DNA of 64,000 nucleotides from Rahnella bonaserana (GCF_019049675.1 NZ_JAFMOW010000068.1:310001-374000); one strand, 5' to 3'. Counted from the first letter of the stretch, positions 1 to 9,339 are shown. Numbers and translations: made by a program. Notes: generated by a model from the sequence alone, not told the origin.

Positions 1-1858
1 CTTTATTCACCGCATACGAACCGCCGGTGTTCCAGATGGTGTATCCGCCCGGCGTGGCGTTGCCGTCAGTGACGGTGCGGCTTTTGCCTTTATAGTTGGC
101 GGAAAGATAGAAGCTCCAGGCATCGAGCGGTTTCCAGTCGAGCGTCGCGTTACTGGTGTGGAACGGCAGTTCGGACAACGGTTTGTTACCGCCGTTACTC
201 AGATCGCGGGCGTCGTTGTAGGTGTAATTCAGCCTGAGGTTCAGCTGGTCGGTAAGCGGTAAACCAAGCTCGGTTTCAAGTCCGCGGATCCGCGCCTTAT
301 TGACGTTGTAATACTGGAATATCGGGTTGCCGCTGGCGTCGAAACCGACAAAGTTCTGATAGGTCGGTGCCAGACTGCGGTTGGCGGTGCGGATAACCGT
401 GATCATGTCGTCGATGTCGTTCTGGAACACCGTCGCGCTGGCGGTCACGTCTTCCAGCAAGCCTTCCTGACCGGCGTAATACAGGCCGAATTCCACGCTT
501 TCACTGGTTTCTGCTTTCAGATCCTTACTGCCTACGACGTTACAACTTCCGCGGCAGGAGGCACTTTGCCAGTCCGGGCTGAGTTGCAACAGAGAAGGCG
601 CTTTGAAGGCTGACGCCCAGCCGCCTTTCATCGTCACGGTGTCGGTGGCGTTGTATACCAGATAGGCACGCGGGCTCCAGTTGACGCCGTAGTTTTCGTG
701 GTCATCCATGCGCACGCCGCCGGTCAGCGCCAGATTTTCGAACATACGCCACTCATCTTCCAGGAACAGCGCGTACTGATTAGCCTGCGTGCTGCCGCCG
801 TTTTTCATGTTCACGCCGTCTTCCAGTTTGTCGTTGCGGTATTCGCCACCGAACGTCAGGAACTGGTTGTAATCGCCCAGCGGGACCACGACTTTGCCGT
901 CGAGAGAGTTGTTTTTCGAGGTGATGGTTTCAGCGTTTTTGTTCTCGATGTTTTCACCGTAGAAACGCAATTCGGTATTCGCTAAGCCCCAGCGGCCATT
1001 GTGGCCGAGTGAGTAGTTTTCGCGTTCGATGCGATTTTTATCCAGCGTATCGGAATCACGATCCTGACGGTCCATACCGTAACCGAAGGTGATGTCCTGA
1101 TCTTCATCCGGCGTCAGTGAGAATTCGACATTGGCGTTGCGCGAAGTATAGCCCTCGATACGCGGCTGACCGGTGCTGCCGCTGGCGGAACTGGCCTGAT
1201 CTTTCTCGCGTTTACCCAGTGCGCCGTAAACTTTCACGCCCAGTAAATCATCCACCAGCGGGCCGCTGGCGAAGAAGTTACCGTTGCCGCTGTCGCCGCG
1301 ATCGCGATGTTCCTGAACGGTGGTGTCAGCGCTGAGCGTACCGTGCCACTTTGTGCCGACTTTGCGGGTAATAATGTTGACCACGCCGCCGAGCGCGTCG
1401 GAGCCATATAAGGATGACATCGGCCCGCGCACCACTTCGATGCGTTCGATAGACTCAGCGGGGATCCAGCTCAGATCGAAATCGTTATGGCGGAATACCG
1501 CGTTACGGGAGTTCACGCGTTTGCCATCCACCAGAATCAGGGTGTAGCCGCTGCCCAGCCCGCGGATGCTGACGCCCTGGCGGTTATCGCTTTCGTTGGT
1601 GATTTGCACGCCGGGTACATCTTTCAGCACGTCTTTGAGGTTCTGTACCGGTTTCTTTTGCAGATCTTCGCGGGTGATCACGCTGATACTGGCGGGGGCA
1701 TCTTTAAGATTTTGTTCGATGGAGGAGGCAGTCACCACCATCTGATCTTCTTTTTCTTTCACTTCGCTGGCGTCTTCCGCCATTACCGGCATCGCGGCAG
1801 CAATCAGTTGTGCGAGCAGCCCGGCTTTAACCGCCGGTGTAAATTTAACCTTAACCAT
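1..1858 (-). CDS. cirA: TonB-dependent catecholate siderophore receptor CirA (3' end outside window)
   Basis: Outer-membrane receptor that imports ferric catecholates using TonB energy; in E. coli it is also the colicin I receptor. I translated the reverse strand from the ATG at 1858, which follows a GGAGAG ribosome site. It opens with a signal peptide ending near AMPVMA, then a TonB box-like MVVTASS, a plug domain ([41 protein letters not shown]) and barrel strands including HNGRW and the Cys pair in [10 protein letters not shown]. The match to E. coli CirA is close throughout, including the [14 protein letters not shown] stretch. The gene runs off the left edge, so roughly the last 40 residues are unseen. 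It lies 51 bp after the binding-protein gene, with a terminator-like hairpin between them, so Fur-controlled read-through is likely. Confidence 0.93.
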   Translation of the reverse strand, partial: MVKVKFTPAVKAGLLAQLIAAAMPVMAEDASEVKEKEDQMVVTASSIEQNLKDAPASISVITREDLQKKPVQNLKDVLKDVPGVQITNESDNRQGVSIRGLGSGYTLILVDGKRVNSRNAVFRHNDFDLSWIPAESIERIEVVRGPMSSLYGSDALGGVVNIITRKVGTKWHGTLSADTTVQEHRDRGDSGNGNFFASGPLVDDLLGVKVYGALGKREKDQASSASGSTGQPRIEGYTSRNANVEFSLTPDEDQDITFGYGMDRQDRDSDTLDKNRIERENYSLGHNGRWGLANTELRFYGENIENKNAETITSKNNSLDGKVVVPLGDYNQFLTFGGEYRNDKLEDGVNMKNGGSTQANQYALFLEDEWRMFENLALTGGVRMDDHENYGVNWSPRAYLVYNATDTVTMKGGWASAFKAPSLLQLSPDWQSASCRGSCNVVGSKDLKAETSESVEFGLYYAGQEGLLEDVTASATVFQNDIDDMITVIRTANRSLAPTYQNFVGFDASGNPIFQYYNVNKARIRGLETELGLPLTDQLNLRLNYTYNDARDLSNGGNKPLSELPFHTSNATLDWKPLDAWSFYLSANYKGKSRTVTDGNATPGGYTIWNTGGSYAVNK

Positions 1859-1876
1859 TTCTTCTCTCCGTGAGAT

Positions 1877-1899
1877 AAAAAGCCCCGGCAGCCCGGGGC
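1877..1899 (-). terminator. Intrinsic terminator or attenuator between the binding-protein gene and cirA
   Basis: Read on the minus strand, a 7-bp GC stem (GCCCCGG pairing with CCGGGGC, 4-nt loop) is followed directly by five T. It occupies most of the 51-bp gap before cirA. cirA must therefore be reached by partial read-through, or have a promoter that I do not see. Confidence 0.75.
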
Positions 1900-1909
1900 A
1901 GCGTCCCTT

Positions 1910-3061
1910 TTACTCTGTCCAGTAAGTGCCGGTCGGTTCGACGGCGAGGAACTGTTTATAAAGTTGTTTTTGTGTTTGCTGCGGATCGAGTTCGGCAAAC
2001 TTCTGCGGATAAAACGCTTTGGCGAAGACCTGCACAGCCAGCACGTTATAAGGGGAATTGTAATAATTGTGCCAGATGCCAAAACTGCGGCCATCTTCAA
2101 CAGCTTTCAGGGTGCTGATGCCCTTACGCGCCAGCAGAGGTTTCAGACTGGCGCTCGCCTGTTCAGGCGTCGTTTGCGCGCCCAGCACTAAGCCGGCAGG
2201 CGGCGGATCGCCGGCTTTTGCGGGTTTACCGCCACCGCTGACCAGATACACATCAGGTTGTGCGGCAATCACTTTTTCCAGATTCACCTGACCGAGAGGG
2301 CCCGGCAGCAGAGGTTTGGCGATATTCACGCCGCCCGCCTGATCGATAAAATCTCCCATATTGCCGTTACCGGCGGAGCGGCAGCATTCATCGGCCGTTG
2401 AGGCGCGCAGTTCGATAAAGACTTTCGGTTTGTCCTGCTCAGGAATGTCTTTGGTCACATCGGTGACGCGTTTGATGTTGTCCTGATAGAAGCGGATATA
2501 GTCCTGCGCCTGCTTCTCGCGGTTCAGTACTTTGCCCAGCAGCTCCATACTCGGCAGGGTGTTTTTCAGCGGCGAGGTGCGGAAATCCACAAACACCACC
2601 GGAACGCCGGCTTTCTGTAGCTGGTTCACCAGCTCACTCCCTTTGCCCGGACCGTGGCCTGACAAACCAAAGATCGCCAGCTGCGGGTTCAGCGTCAGCA
2701 CTTTTTCCGGACTGATACTGTCGGCGCTGGTATTGCCAATCAGCGGGATCTTGTCGATTTGCGGGAATTTCGCCTGATAGGTCGCGTAGGTTTGCGGATC
2801 AAGCTTACGGAAATCTCCCTGCCAGCCGACAATGCGGTCGAAAGGTTTCTGGCCTTCGAGCAGGGAGAGGGCGAAGAACAACCGGCCTTCACCGAGCACC
2901 ACGCGCTGAATATCATCCGGCACAGTCACCGTGCGCCCGGCAATATCTGTCACGGTGACAGCCTGTGCGGTAACGCTTATCACACCGAGCGTGAGCCCGG
3001 CTAATCCGCCCGCGAGCCGTTTGCCGCAGAGCCTGGTGAAAATATTATGCTGAAAATTCAT
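1910..3061 (-). CDS. Periplasmic ABC-transporter substrate-binding protein, iron-siderophore type
   Basis: Probable periplasmic binding protein of the FepB/FecB (TroA-like, helical backbone) family, 383 residues. An N-terminal signal peptide of about 34 residues ends near SVTAQA. It is followed by the family opening VTVTDIAGRTVTVPDDIQRVV, then NPQLAIFG and a closing lobe with AAQPDVYLVSGG. A DECCRS segment near residue 229 is unusual and could bind metal or form a disulphide. It is longer than typical FepB (about 320 residues). No permease or ATPase gene lies beside it in the window. The shared Fur-type promoter and downstream cirA point to ferric-catecholate or related uptake; the ligand is inferred. 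I give no gene symbol because the match to FepB itself is weak. Confidence 0.8.
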   Translation of the reverse strand: MNFQHNIFTRLCGKRLAGGLAGLTLGVISVTAQAVTVTDIAGRTVTVPDDIQRVVLGEGRLFFALSLLEGQKPFDRIVGWQGDFRKLDPQTYATYQAKFPQIDKIPLIGNTSADSISPEKVLTLNPQLAIFGLSGHGPGKGSELVNQLQKAGVPVVFVDFRTSPLKNTLPSMELLGKVLNREKQAQDYIRFYQDNIKRVTDVTKDIPEQDKPKVFIELRASTADECCRSAGNGNMGDFIDQAGGVNIAKPLLPGPLGQVNLEKVIAAQPDVYLVSGGGKPAKAGDPPPAGLVLGAQTTPEQASASLKPLLARKGISTLKAVEDGRSFGIWHNYYNSPYNVLAVQVFAKAFYPQKFAELDPQQTQKQLYKQFLAVEPTGTYWTE

Positions 3062-3100
3062 CTTCTTCCGATTCCTTTACGTTTCCCTGAAGAGGCGCTA

Positions 3101-3130
3101 ACAATAAAAGAAACGATAACGATTATCAAT
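3101..3130 (-). promoter_or_regulatory. Sigma70-type promoter overlapped by a Fur box (binding protein and cirA)
   Basis: On the minus strand TTGATA (3124-3129) and TATTGT (3101-3106) are separated by 17 bp. A Fur-like dyad, GATAACGATTATC on the plus strand (3115-3127), covers the -35 region. Repression by Fe-Fur is the expected regulation. Confidence 0.75.
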
Positions 3131-3170
3131 GCGGTTTACATTTGAAGAGGGGAATGAAGCCGAGGAGGGT

Positions 3171-3192
3171 AAAACCGCCCGGCTGGGGCGGC
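3171..3192 (-). terminator. Intrinsic terminator after the immunity genes
   Basis: Minus-strand stem CCGCCC / GGGCGG (3175-3180 with 3186-3191) with a 5-nt loop, followed by TTTT. It closes the leftward vgrG-effector-immunity transcript. Confidence 0.7.
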
Positions 3193-3209
3193 AGGTAAGA
3201 TCGGAAGGG

Positions 3210-3242
3210 CTAATCCAGGACAATGCGTGGGAGTTTCTTCAT
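3210..3242 (-). other. Ten-codon ORF overlapping the end of the second immunity gene, possible remnant
   Basis: The ATG overlaps the TGA of the upstream gene in the same ATGA arrangement, behind the same GGAGG site, as the junction between the two immunity genes. It encodes MKKLPRIVLD and then stops. It looks like the start of a third repeat unit that was lost, but ten codons cannot prove that. Confidence 0.3.
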
Positions 3243-3931
3243 TTGTCCTCCAGCCCCAAACCTGGATTACATTTCATATGATCCCATCCCTGATAATTTT
3301 TTACCTCGGGGACTTTTTGCGGGAAATCCTGCCAGTTTGAAAGATATTGATATATTAAATTAGGCATATCCTTTTCTTTGACAAAATCCAAGCCCCAACT
3401 AGGCCCGGCGGAAAGCGGGTTAAGATGTTTTGTTTCCCCGTCTATAATATAATCAATTCCCGACCCTCCTTTTCTGACGCGCAAATCATCAAACGGCGCT
3501 GAACTCACATATAACCGCCCGTCTTTTGTCAGCAAATAACCACGATCATTAACAACGGTAATTGATTCGGCCTCTTTACTGCTTGGGAAGTAGTTTCCTG
3601 AAATTGATGCTGTTTGCCATGTTTGCCCATAGTCTTTTGATACTGCCAATGCACGTGCATCCCAATGCGGTATCACTAAATAACGCTCAGAGGGATGGAT
3701 GAGTTTTTCCCCGAAAGCCTGATAAAATTGGCTTTGCACTTCTGATTTTATTCCGCGTTTTGTATCGACATAATTTAAAGCTCCCTGACAATAAAATCCC
3801 ACTAATTCCAGATAGCGGTGATCGTCAAAACGGTAAATAATTTGCGCCGGTTTTTCGCTGGTGCGGCTATAACATCCGGCAACCAGTAAAAGCGCCGCCA
3901 GACCGGCGGAAAAACGTGGACTTATTTTCAT
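3239..3931 (-). CDS. tli3: Tli3-type T6SS immunity protein, predicted lipoprotein form
   Basis: Probable periplasmic antidote to the neighbouring Tle3-type lipase, 230 residues. The N-terminus is a lipoprotein signal with lipobox LVAGC (Cys near residue 19). The next residue is Tyr, not Asp, so outer-membrane sorting is expected. The remainder matches the upstream paralogue almost exactly at both ends, from PAQIIYRFDDHRYLELVG and from YVSSAPFDDLRVRKGG to the C-terminus, but differs strongly in the middle (about residues 75-130). It overlaps the upstream copy by ATGA and has its ribosome site inside that copy's last codons. The Tli3 assignment rests on linkage to the Tle3-like gene and on general resemblance. 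Inhibition of the effector is inferred. Confidence 0.75.
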   Translation of the reverse strand: MKISPRFSAGLAALLLVAGCYSRTSEKPAQIIYRFDDHRYLELVGFYCQGALNYVDTKRGIKSEVQSQFYQAFGEKLIHPSERYLVIPHWDARALAVSKDYGQTWQTASISGNYFPSSKEAESITVVNDRGYLLTKDGRLYVSSAPFDDLRVRKGGSGIDYIIDGETKHLNPLSAGPSWGLDFVKEKDMPNLIYQYLSNWQDFPQKVPEVKNYQGWDHMKCNPGLGLEDK

Positions 3932-4230
3932 TTATCCTCCAGCCCCAAACCTGGATTACATTTCATATGATCCCATCCCTGATAATTTTTTACCTCGGGG
4001 ACTTTTTGCGGGAAATCCTGCCAGTTTGAAAGATATTGATAAATTAAATTAGGCATATCCTTTTCTTTGAAAAAATCCAAGCCCCAACTAGGTCCGGCGG
4101 AAAGCGGGTTAAGATGTTTTGTTTCCCCGTCTATAATATAATCAATTCCCGCCCCTCCTTTTCTGACGCGCAAATCATCAAACGGCGCTGAACTCACGTA
4201 TAAACGCCCGTCTTTTACCAGCATATATCC
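3241..4230. repeat. Tandem duplication, 689-bp period, conserved ends and diverged centre
   Basis: The 3' portions of the two immunity genes (about 3241-3530 and 3930-4219) line up base for base at an offset of 689, with only a handful of mismatches over roughly 290 bp. The 5' portions (about 3750-3850 and 4440-4540) are also near identical. The intervening roughly 200 bp differ greatly. This is a duplication with either gene conversion at the ends or diversifying change in the middle. Confidence 0.9.
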
Positions 4231-4611
4231 ACGATTATTAACGACAGTGAATGAAATCACATCTTTTCGGTTTGGTCTGCCATCACTTATTGGTGCAACC
4301 TGCCATGTTTGCCCATAGTCTTTTGATACTGTAAAACCTCCCACCTCCCAAGATGGGATCGCGATATATTTATCAGATGGGTGAATAAATTTACTACCAA
4401 AAGCCTGATAAAATTGGCTATAAAGTTCTGATTTTATTCCGCGTTTTGTATCGACATAATTTAAAGCCCCCTGGCAATAATAACCCACTAATTCCAGATA
4501 GCGATGATCGTCAAAACGGTAAATAATCTGCGCAGGGGGGGCGCTGGCGCTGACGCTGGCAATCATCAATAAAGCCGCCAGACTGGTGGCAATGCGTGAA
4601 ATCATTTTCAT
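3928..4611 (-). CDS. tli3: Tli3-type T6SS immunity protein, predicted soluble periplasmic form
   Basis: Paralogue of the downstream immunity gene, 227 residues from the ATG at 4611. I chose this start because it overlaps the effector stop as ATGA and opens directly with a signal peptide (MKMISRIATSLAALLMIASVSA). A longer in-frame start at 4656 would place charged residues before that signal and overlap the effector by 49 bp. The signal peptide has no lipobox Cys, so the mature protein should be free in the periplasm, unlike its lipoprotein twin. The body carries YRFDDHRYLELVGYYCQGALNY and SKDYGQTWQ. Translational coupling to the lipase is typical of effector-immunity pairs. Confidence 0.78.
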   Translation of the reverse strand: MKMISRIATSLAALLMIASVSASAPPAQIIYRFDDHRYLELVGYYCQGALNYVDTKRGIKSELYSQFYQAFGSKFIHPSDKYIAIPSWEVGGFTVSKDYGQTWQVAPISDGRPNRKDVISFTVVNNRGYMLVKDGRLYVSSAPFDDLRVRKGGAGIDYIIDGETKHLNPLSAGPSWGLDFFKEKDMPNLIYQYLSNWQDFPQKVPEVKNYQGWDHMKCNPGLGLEDK

Positions 4612-6785
4612 GTTCTTTTTAATTCCTTTTCGGTCAGCGTGGGCGGCATCGGCCACTGGTAAACAGGGATTTCCTGGTTATGGATTGCAGGATAGCGGGC
4701 CGCATGAATACGGGTGCGGGGGCCGTAATCATTAACTACCTCAAATATACCTTTTGGTAAATACTCGTCTGGATTGTTCATAAACTTTTTAATTAAATCT
4801 TTGTTTAACTTTCCGCTGAGGTAATATTCTGCGGTGTCATCATTGGGGTTATATTCCCGCCGCCAGTCCGCACGGTGTAATAAATCCCGCCAGAAACGGC
4901 CATCCTCAATAACGTGAGATTTACACTGACCGATAGCCAGATCGTAAGCCATTGCCATGGCTGGCGCTTTATAACTCATGACAATCGATGAGTGCTGACT
5001 TAATACCGTGGATTGTGCCTTGTCGATTTCTTTTTTGATTTCTTCCGGTGTTTTTGTCCGATGGTATGAAAAATATTTTTCCCCGTTAACATCAATGATC
5101 GCCGCATTTTCTACAACGGCTTGCCCTGCCGGATACAAATAGGCGCTCAGAATACGGCATTCATTCATTGTTAAAGAGTGTCCCGCCTGCATCTGAACAA
5201 AAGGATCATAGGGGGGAACCTCCCGCCGTTCTGATATTGTGGTTTGACTGGCAAGATTGGCACTGGCGATCTCAATATCCGATCCGCTCATTTTTGAACG
5301 GTATTTTTCGTCCCCCTGGTGGCGTTGCCCCTGCAATTCAAAAATAAATGGCTCCGGCAGTTCTTCCCCCGTCACCGTCACATCATTAAACGAGTATGAA
5401 GCGTTTGCAAACCAGTGCGCCGCGCCGGTGTAAACGCCTTTACCCTGCGTTATTGGCCCCGCAAACCGGTACGGGCCGGACGCTTTCACGCCCACTAATT
5501 CATCCTGCGCGAATACCCGCTGGCGCAGGTTGGGGATGGTGTTGGCTATCTTGTCAGGGACGCCACGCCAGCCGAAACCCTGTATCGGTTCAAGGGATAC
5601 GGTCTGATCATTCGGGCAAAAGTAGTTATAAACCTTGCCGTAATTATTACGCCGGTGGCGCGGATCCTGATACCACGGCCCGGCCTTTTTAATGCAAATC
5701 GTATCGTAAAGCTTTTGGGTATCCGCTTCGCTGTGCAGGCCGTCGCCGCCGTCCTGATACCTTGCGTTTGTGCGCATGAGTGCGCAGAAGTTTTTAAACG
5801 TTTTTTCGCGGGCGGCGGTGGTTTGCTGATTACCCGGCAAGCCCATTTCCATGATCCGGTTTTCAAGTGAATAGGGCGAATGATTGAAAATTACGCAGTC
5901 AGCGGGATTTAAATCCTTAGATTTAACAATCATATTGGCTAACATGGTGATGATTGTCCCCTGACTGTGGGCGACGATATTGATCGCATCTTCTGCCGTC
6001 GTGGGGTTTCGCCTGATTTGCATAATCAGGTCGGCCAGCCGGTGCGCGGCAAATGCCTGATAAATCCGGTGCGGATTATCATAGATGGGGTGTGTGCGGT
6101 CCGGCGCGTTGTTCTGGCTCATGGCTTTGGGTATACCCATCATTGCCCCGTTTGCGCCTGGTCCGAACATATCCGGGATATTTGTTGTGGCGTTGGCAAA
6201 GGTGCCGCCGCCTTTGGCAAAGTTTGGGTCTAACACGTTGGCGTAATTATCAATGTTTTTCCTGTCATGTTTTTTAATTATCCATTTGTCATATTCCTGA
6301 AAAGCGTCATACGGCAGCGGCGTTTCGGGGCTGCGGTAAGTCTTTTGCATTTGCTTTATATAGTCTTCCTGATCGGCCACATAGGTATCATGATCGACCG
6401 GCTTGTAACCCCAGTAAAAAGGAATAACGGGGGACGCCACATCCGATAATACTTCCCGCTGTTTGTTATCGGTGTCAGTACATGTCTGCTGCTTTCCGTC
6501 TGCGTCCCTGATTTGGAATTCTTTCTCTGACCATTCGTGACACGTCAGATCATTGCGGCCTAATCGCTGATTCAGGCCCGCGATAATGCCTTTTTCCTGA
6601 TTCTGATAGGCTTCCCCCACATCGTTAACGCCGTGAACCAAAATCACAATGCAGGGCATGGGACGCGGGACTTCGCATTTAGTTATGTACATTGACGGTC
6701 CCGCATCCGTGGGCACGCCGATGCAGCCGGTCGCCAGCCAGACCGGCGGGCGCGGTGGTGTCTTTTTTTCTGTGCTGTCTGTCAT
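4608..6785 (-). CDS. tle3: Tle3-family T6SS lipase effector
   Basis: Predicted antibacterial phospholipase delivered by the type VI secretion system, 725 residues. The N-terminal half is an alpha/beta hydrolase. CIVILVHGVNDVGEAY supplies the strand and oxyanion region. NIVAHSQGT carries the nucleophile Ser near residue 274 in an A-H-S-Q-G elbow, where Ala replaces the usual first Gly. The C-terminal half resembles the DUF3274-type extension of Tle3 proteins. There is no signal peptide or transmembrane segment, as expected for T6SS cargo. It starts 10 bp after vgrG and its stop overlaps the first immunity gene. Known Tle3 proteins act in the target periplasm and need periplasmic immunity, which fits the signal peptides downstream. 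Substrate specificity is not visible in the sequence. Confidence 0.85.
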   Translation of the reverse strand: MTDSTEKKTPPRPPVWLATGCIGVPTDAGPSMYITKCEVPRPMPCIVILVHGVNDVGEAYQNQEKGIIAGLNQRLGRNDLTCHEWSEKEFQIRDADGKQQTCTDTDNKQREVLSDVASPVIPFYWGYKPVDHDTYVADQEDYIKQMQKTYRSPETPLPYDAFQEYDKWIIKKHDRKNIDNYANVLDPNFAKGGGTFANATTNIPDMFGPGANGAMMGIPKAMSQNNAPDRTHPIYDNPHRIYQAFAAHRLADLIMQIRRNPTTAEDAINIVAHSQGTIITMLANMIVKSKDLNPADCVIFNHSPYSLENRIMEMGLPGNQQTTAAREKTFKNFCALMRTNARYQDGGDGLHSEADTQKLYDTICIKKAGPWYQDPRHRRNNYGKVYNYFCPNDQTVSLEPIQGFGWRGVPDKIANTIPNLRQRVFAQDELVGVKASGPYRFAGPITQGKGVYTGAAHWFANASYSFNDVTVTGEELPEPFIFELQGQRHQGDEKYRSKMSGSDIEIASANLASQTTISERREVPPYDPFVQMQAGHSLTMNECRILSAYLYPAGQAVVENAAIIDVNGEKYFSYHRTKTPEEIKKEIDKAQSTVLSQHSSIVMSYKAPAMAMAYDLAIGQCKSHVIEDGRFWRDLLHRADWRREYNPNDDTAEYYLSGKLNKDLIKKFMNNPDEYLPKGIFEVVNDYGPRTRIHAARYPAIHNQEIPVYQWPMPPTLTEKELKRT

Positions 6786-6795
6786 GATGATTTCC

Positions 6796-9339
6796 TTATT
6801 CTTTTTTGTCGTGAATGAGTTTTAACGAACAACTTTCCAGTTCTGACGGGTTCAGTAAGGGTGAATGGCCGTCAGCGTCTGTGATGCCCTGAGTTTGTAC
6901 GCCATTTTTAATCAGCATAAATTTCTGGTTGGCAAGGGGGTGATCCGGTTCGCCTGCTGCGCAGAGTAAAAACTGCTGCGATAATTCGCCGTCTTTAAAC
7001 ACCGGTAACGCCTCCTGAATGCTGGCCGCAGGCAGATAGCGGACATCCATCGTTTTATAAAGAATGCCCTGCGGGGCTAACACCTCAACCACTCCGTTTT
7101 TTATACGAATGCCCGCGCCGCCGGACATCAGGACGATCTCATTTTTAGCATTGAAAGAAATGCGCCCGTTTGAGCTGGTGGTGATCACGTCCCCGAATGC
7201 CGTTAACTTGATTTCATCTTTTTGCGCTTTCAGGTGGATCGGTCCGCCCGCAGCGGTAAGCAAAATCCCCGCCTTGCGCACAAAGACGGAAAACAATTCC
7301 GCTGCCGCGACCGTAAAGCGGCCAAAGGCATTTAACGAGGTGTCTTTATGCGACGTGGTGATCACGTTTTCACCGGCGCTGATTTGTGCGGTTTTTGGCG
7401 TCGTCTGGACAATGCCTGCATCTGAATAGAGTGCGATCACCGGTCCGGCCAGCTTGTCAGCCGCCTGGCGTAATGCCTGTTGTTTGCCGGTGTCGGTGGC
7501 GGGGGTATCACTGGCCGTGGTGCTGGCCGCAAGGGATTGCGCTAACTGTAAAGCCGCCTGCAGCTGTGCAACCGTCGCGGCCATGTCCAGCTGCTGGCCG
7601 CTGGCTTTTGGCTGTGCTTCTGTCGTGATATGCAGCCCCAGATCCGCACGTAACGCGCCGTGTTTATCCGTGCGGATTTCGAAACCTTCCCCGCGCTGTT
7701 TTCCACAGGCGTCAACCAGATGGCCTAAATTCGCCTGCGATTTGCCATATTCCGTGGCAAGCTTGATATGTTCCTGACCCCGCTTATCCTCCATCCTCAA
7801 TTTATTATTTCGCTGTGTGCGGATCACGTTACGCGAGTTGTTGCGGCTGGTGACCAGATCGGGGTTTGTTGCGTCGTGCAGGGCATGGGCTATATATGGC
7901 CGTTCAGGATCGCCCCCCTCAAAGGCTATGGCGACTTCGGTATTATCCTGCAACGGGAAATGGAAACCGTAAGTATCACCGGCATAAGGGCGGGCCAGCC
8001 TGACCGGCAGGCTTTCGTAGCCTTTTTTCCATCCATCCTGTAGATCAAAATGAAACTTCACGCGGTAACGCCCAAAGGCGTCAATGTGCGCTAACGTGTC
8101 ATTGATTTTTAACGCTGAAATACGGGCGGGAATAGTGCCGGAAATGCAGGGGCGCGGCAGACGTTCAGGCCGGAAGCACACATCTTCACTGTAAGGAATG
8201 CCGCTTAATTCTGACCTGTACGCATTTTTGCGCGAACCGGTCGCCGTCATGGCCGTAACGACAAAGCTGTTTTTAAAGGCTTCGGAAAGGTTGCCATCAA
8301 TCACTAATTCAGTGCCTGGCATGATCTGCGGGCTGTCAGTTATCCCTGTCAGCTGGTGTTGTTCATTAAGTAAAAGTTCATGGCGAATGCGGGCATAAAA
8401 AGCGCTGGTCTCAGCGGTCTGGCCGCGCCCGTGCGAGTACTTGTCTCCGGGTATCTGATGTATGTCCGCATAAATGTACTGCGTACCCTGCGTTTTTTCG
8501 TCAGTGCGGGTTACGTCTATGGTTTCTGTGGTGGTGTCATAGTTGCGCAGCGGGTAATAGTAGTTTTTTGTCATCACGCTGGCCGGGACGACGTGATGAC
8601 GGGATTTCAGTTCGCGGATCGTATAATCATTGCCTGACATTCCGGCCTCGTTATACAGGCGGATAGCGTGATTAAACAGGTACTGACTTTGACTGTCTGC
8701 AAAAACCATCATGACAATGTCGTCATGCTGCGGGTGTTTCCCAAAGCGGAACCAGATCCCCACCTCAGAAAGCAAACGGCGGATAAACTGTAAATCCGTT
8801 TCCCCCCATTGTGTGATCATTTCACGGCGGGGATAAACCCACGCCAGATCATCAAAATTAATTTCGTAACCTTCGAAATGATGCTCTTTGAGTATTTGTT
8901 TCACTAATTCCGGTACAGAAATATCCTGATAAATCGCGGAGCGCCGCGTATTATTCATCAGAGCCATAGGATGAGATAAAGTTATTTCATAAAGGGATTC
9001 GTCTGCGGAGGTACTGATCCGCTGAAATGCAGTAATGACTCCTTCGACCTGCCGGTTTTTTTTCCAGTATGCTGAACCGGGTAAATAAGCAGACCAGGCC
9101 GGATCCGGTATGCGCATCTCGAAAGAAGCGTATTGTTTTAACAGGCTTGCGTCGGGAATATCCTTCTGATGTGACGTGAAGCGGATAACGTAGTAATAAG
9201 GCGTGCTTAAGGCGTCATATCCGGTGAATGATTCAATATCAGCAATAACGTCAGAATTAAATAAGTGAAGTAAATAACGGTTTTGACTATTAACAGGATT
9301 AAAAATTTCTTTCGCGAGTGAAATGACATGACCGGCCAT
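6796..9339 (-). CDS. vgrG: T6SS spike protein VgrG with C-terminal extension
   Basis: Trimeric tip of the type VI secretion needle, 847 residues. The N-terminal gp27-like part contains ESFTGYDALSTPYYY, WGETDLQFIRRLLSEVGIWFRF and the VgrG hallmark QDGWKKGYESLPVRLARPYAG. A gp5-like OB fold (ISGTIPARIS to HDATNPDLV) follows, then a DUF2345 beta-helix (about residues 560-760). The last roughly 70 residues (HPLANQKFMLIKNG, GITDADGHSPLL) look like a transthyretin-like cargo domain. That domain type binds Tle1 in enteroaggregative E. coli VgrG1, so it probably docks the Tle3-like protein encoded 10 bp downstream. No T6SS structural genes are nearby, so this is an orphan vgrG module. Confidence 0.95.
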   Translation of the reverse strand: MAGHVISLAKEIFNPVNSQNRYLLHLFNSDVIADIESFTGYDALSTPYYYVIRFTSHQKDIPDASLLKQYASFEMRIPDPAWSAYLPGSAYWKKNRQVEGVITAFQRISTSADESLYEITLSHPMALMNNTRRSAIYQDISVPELVKQILKEHHFEGYEINFDDLAWVYPRREMITQWGETDLQFIRRLLSEVGIWFRFGKHPQHDDIVMMVFADSQSQYLFNHAIRLYNEAGMSGNDYTIRELKSRHHVVPASVMTKNYYYPLRNYDTTTETIDVTRTDEKTQGTQYIYADIHQIPGDKYSHGRGQTAETSAFYARIRHELLLNEQHQLTGITDSPQIMPGTELVIDGNLSEAFKNSFVVTAMTATGSRKNAYRSELSGIPYSEDVCFRPERLPRPCISGTIPARISALKINDTLAHIDAFGRYRVKFHFDLQDGWKKGYESLPVRLARPYAGDTYGFHFPLQDNTEVAIAFEGGDPERPYIAHALHDATNPDLVTSRNNSRNVIRTQRNNKLRMEDKRGQEHIKLATEYGKSQANLGHLVDACGKQRGEGFEIRTDKHGALRADLGLHITTEAQPKASGQQLDMAATVAQLQAALQLAQSLAASTTASDTPATDTGKQQALRQAADKLAGPVIALYSDAGIVQTTPKTAQISAGENVITTSHKDTSLNAFGRFTVAAAELFSVFVRKAGILLTAAGGPIHLKAQKDEIKLTAFGDVITTSSNGRISFNAKNEIVLMSGGAGIRIKNGVVEVLAPQGILYKTMDVRYLPAASIQEALPVFKDGELSQQFLLCAAGEPDHPLANQKFMLIKNGVQTQGITDADGHSPLLNPSELESCSLKLIHDKKE

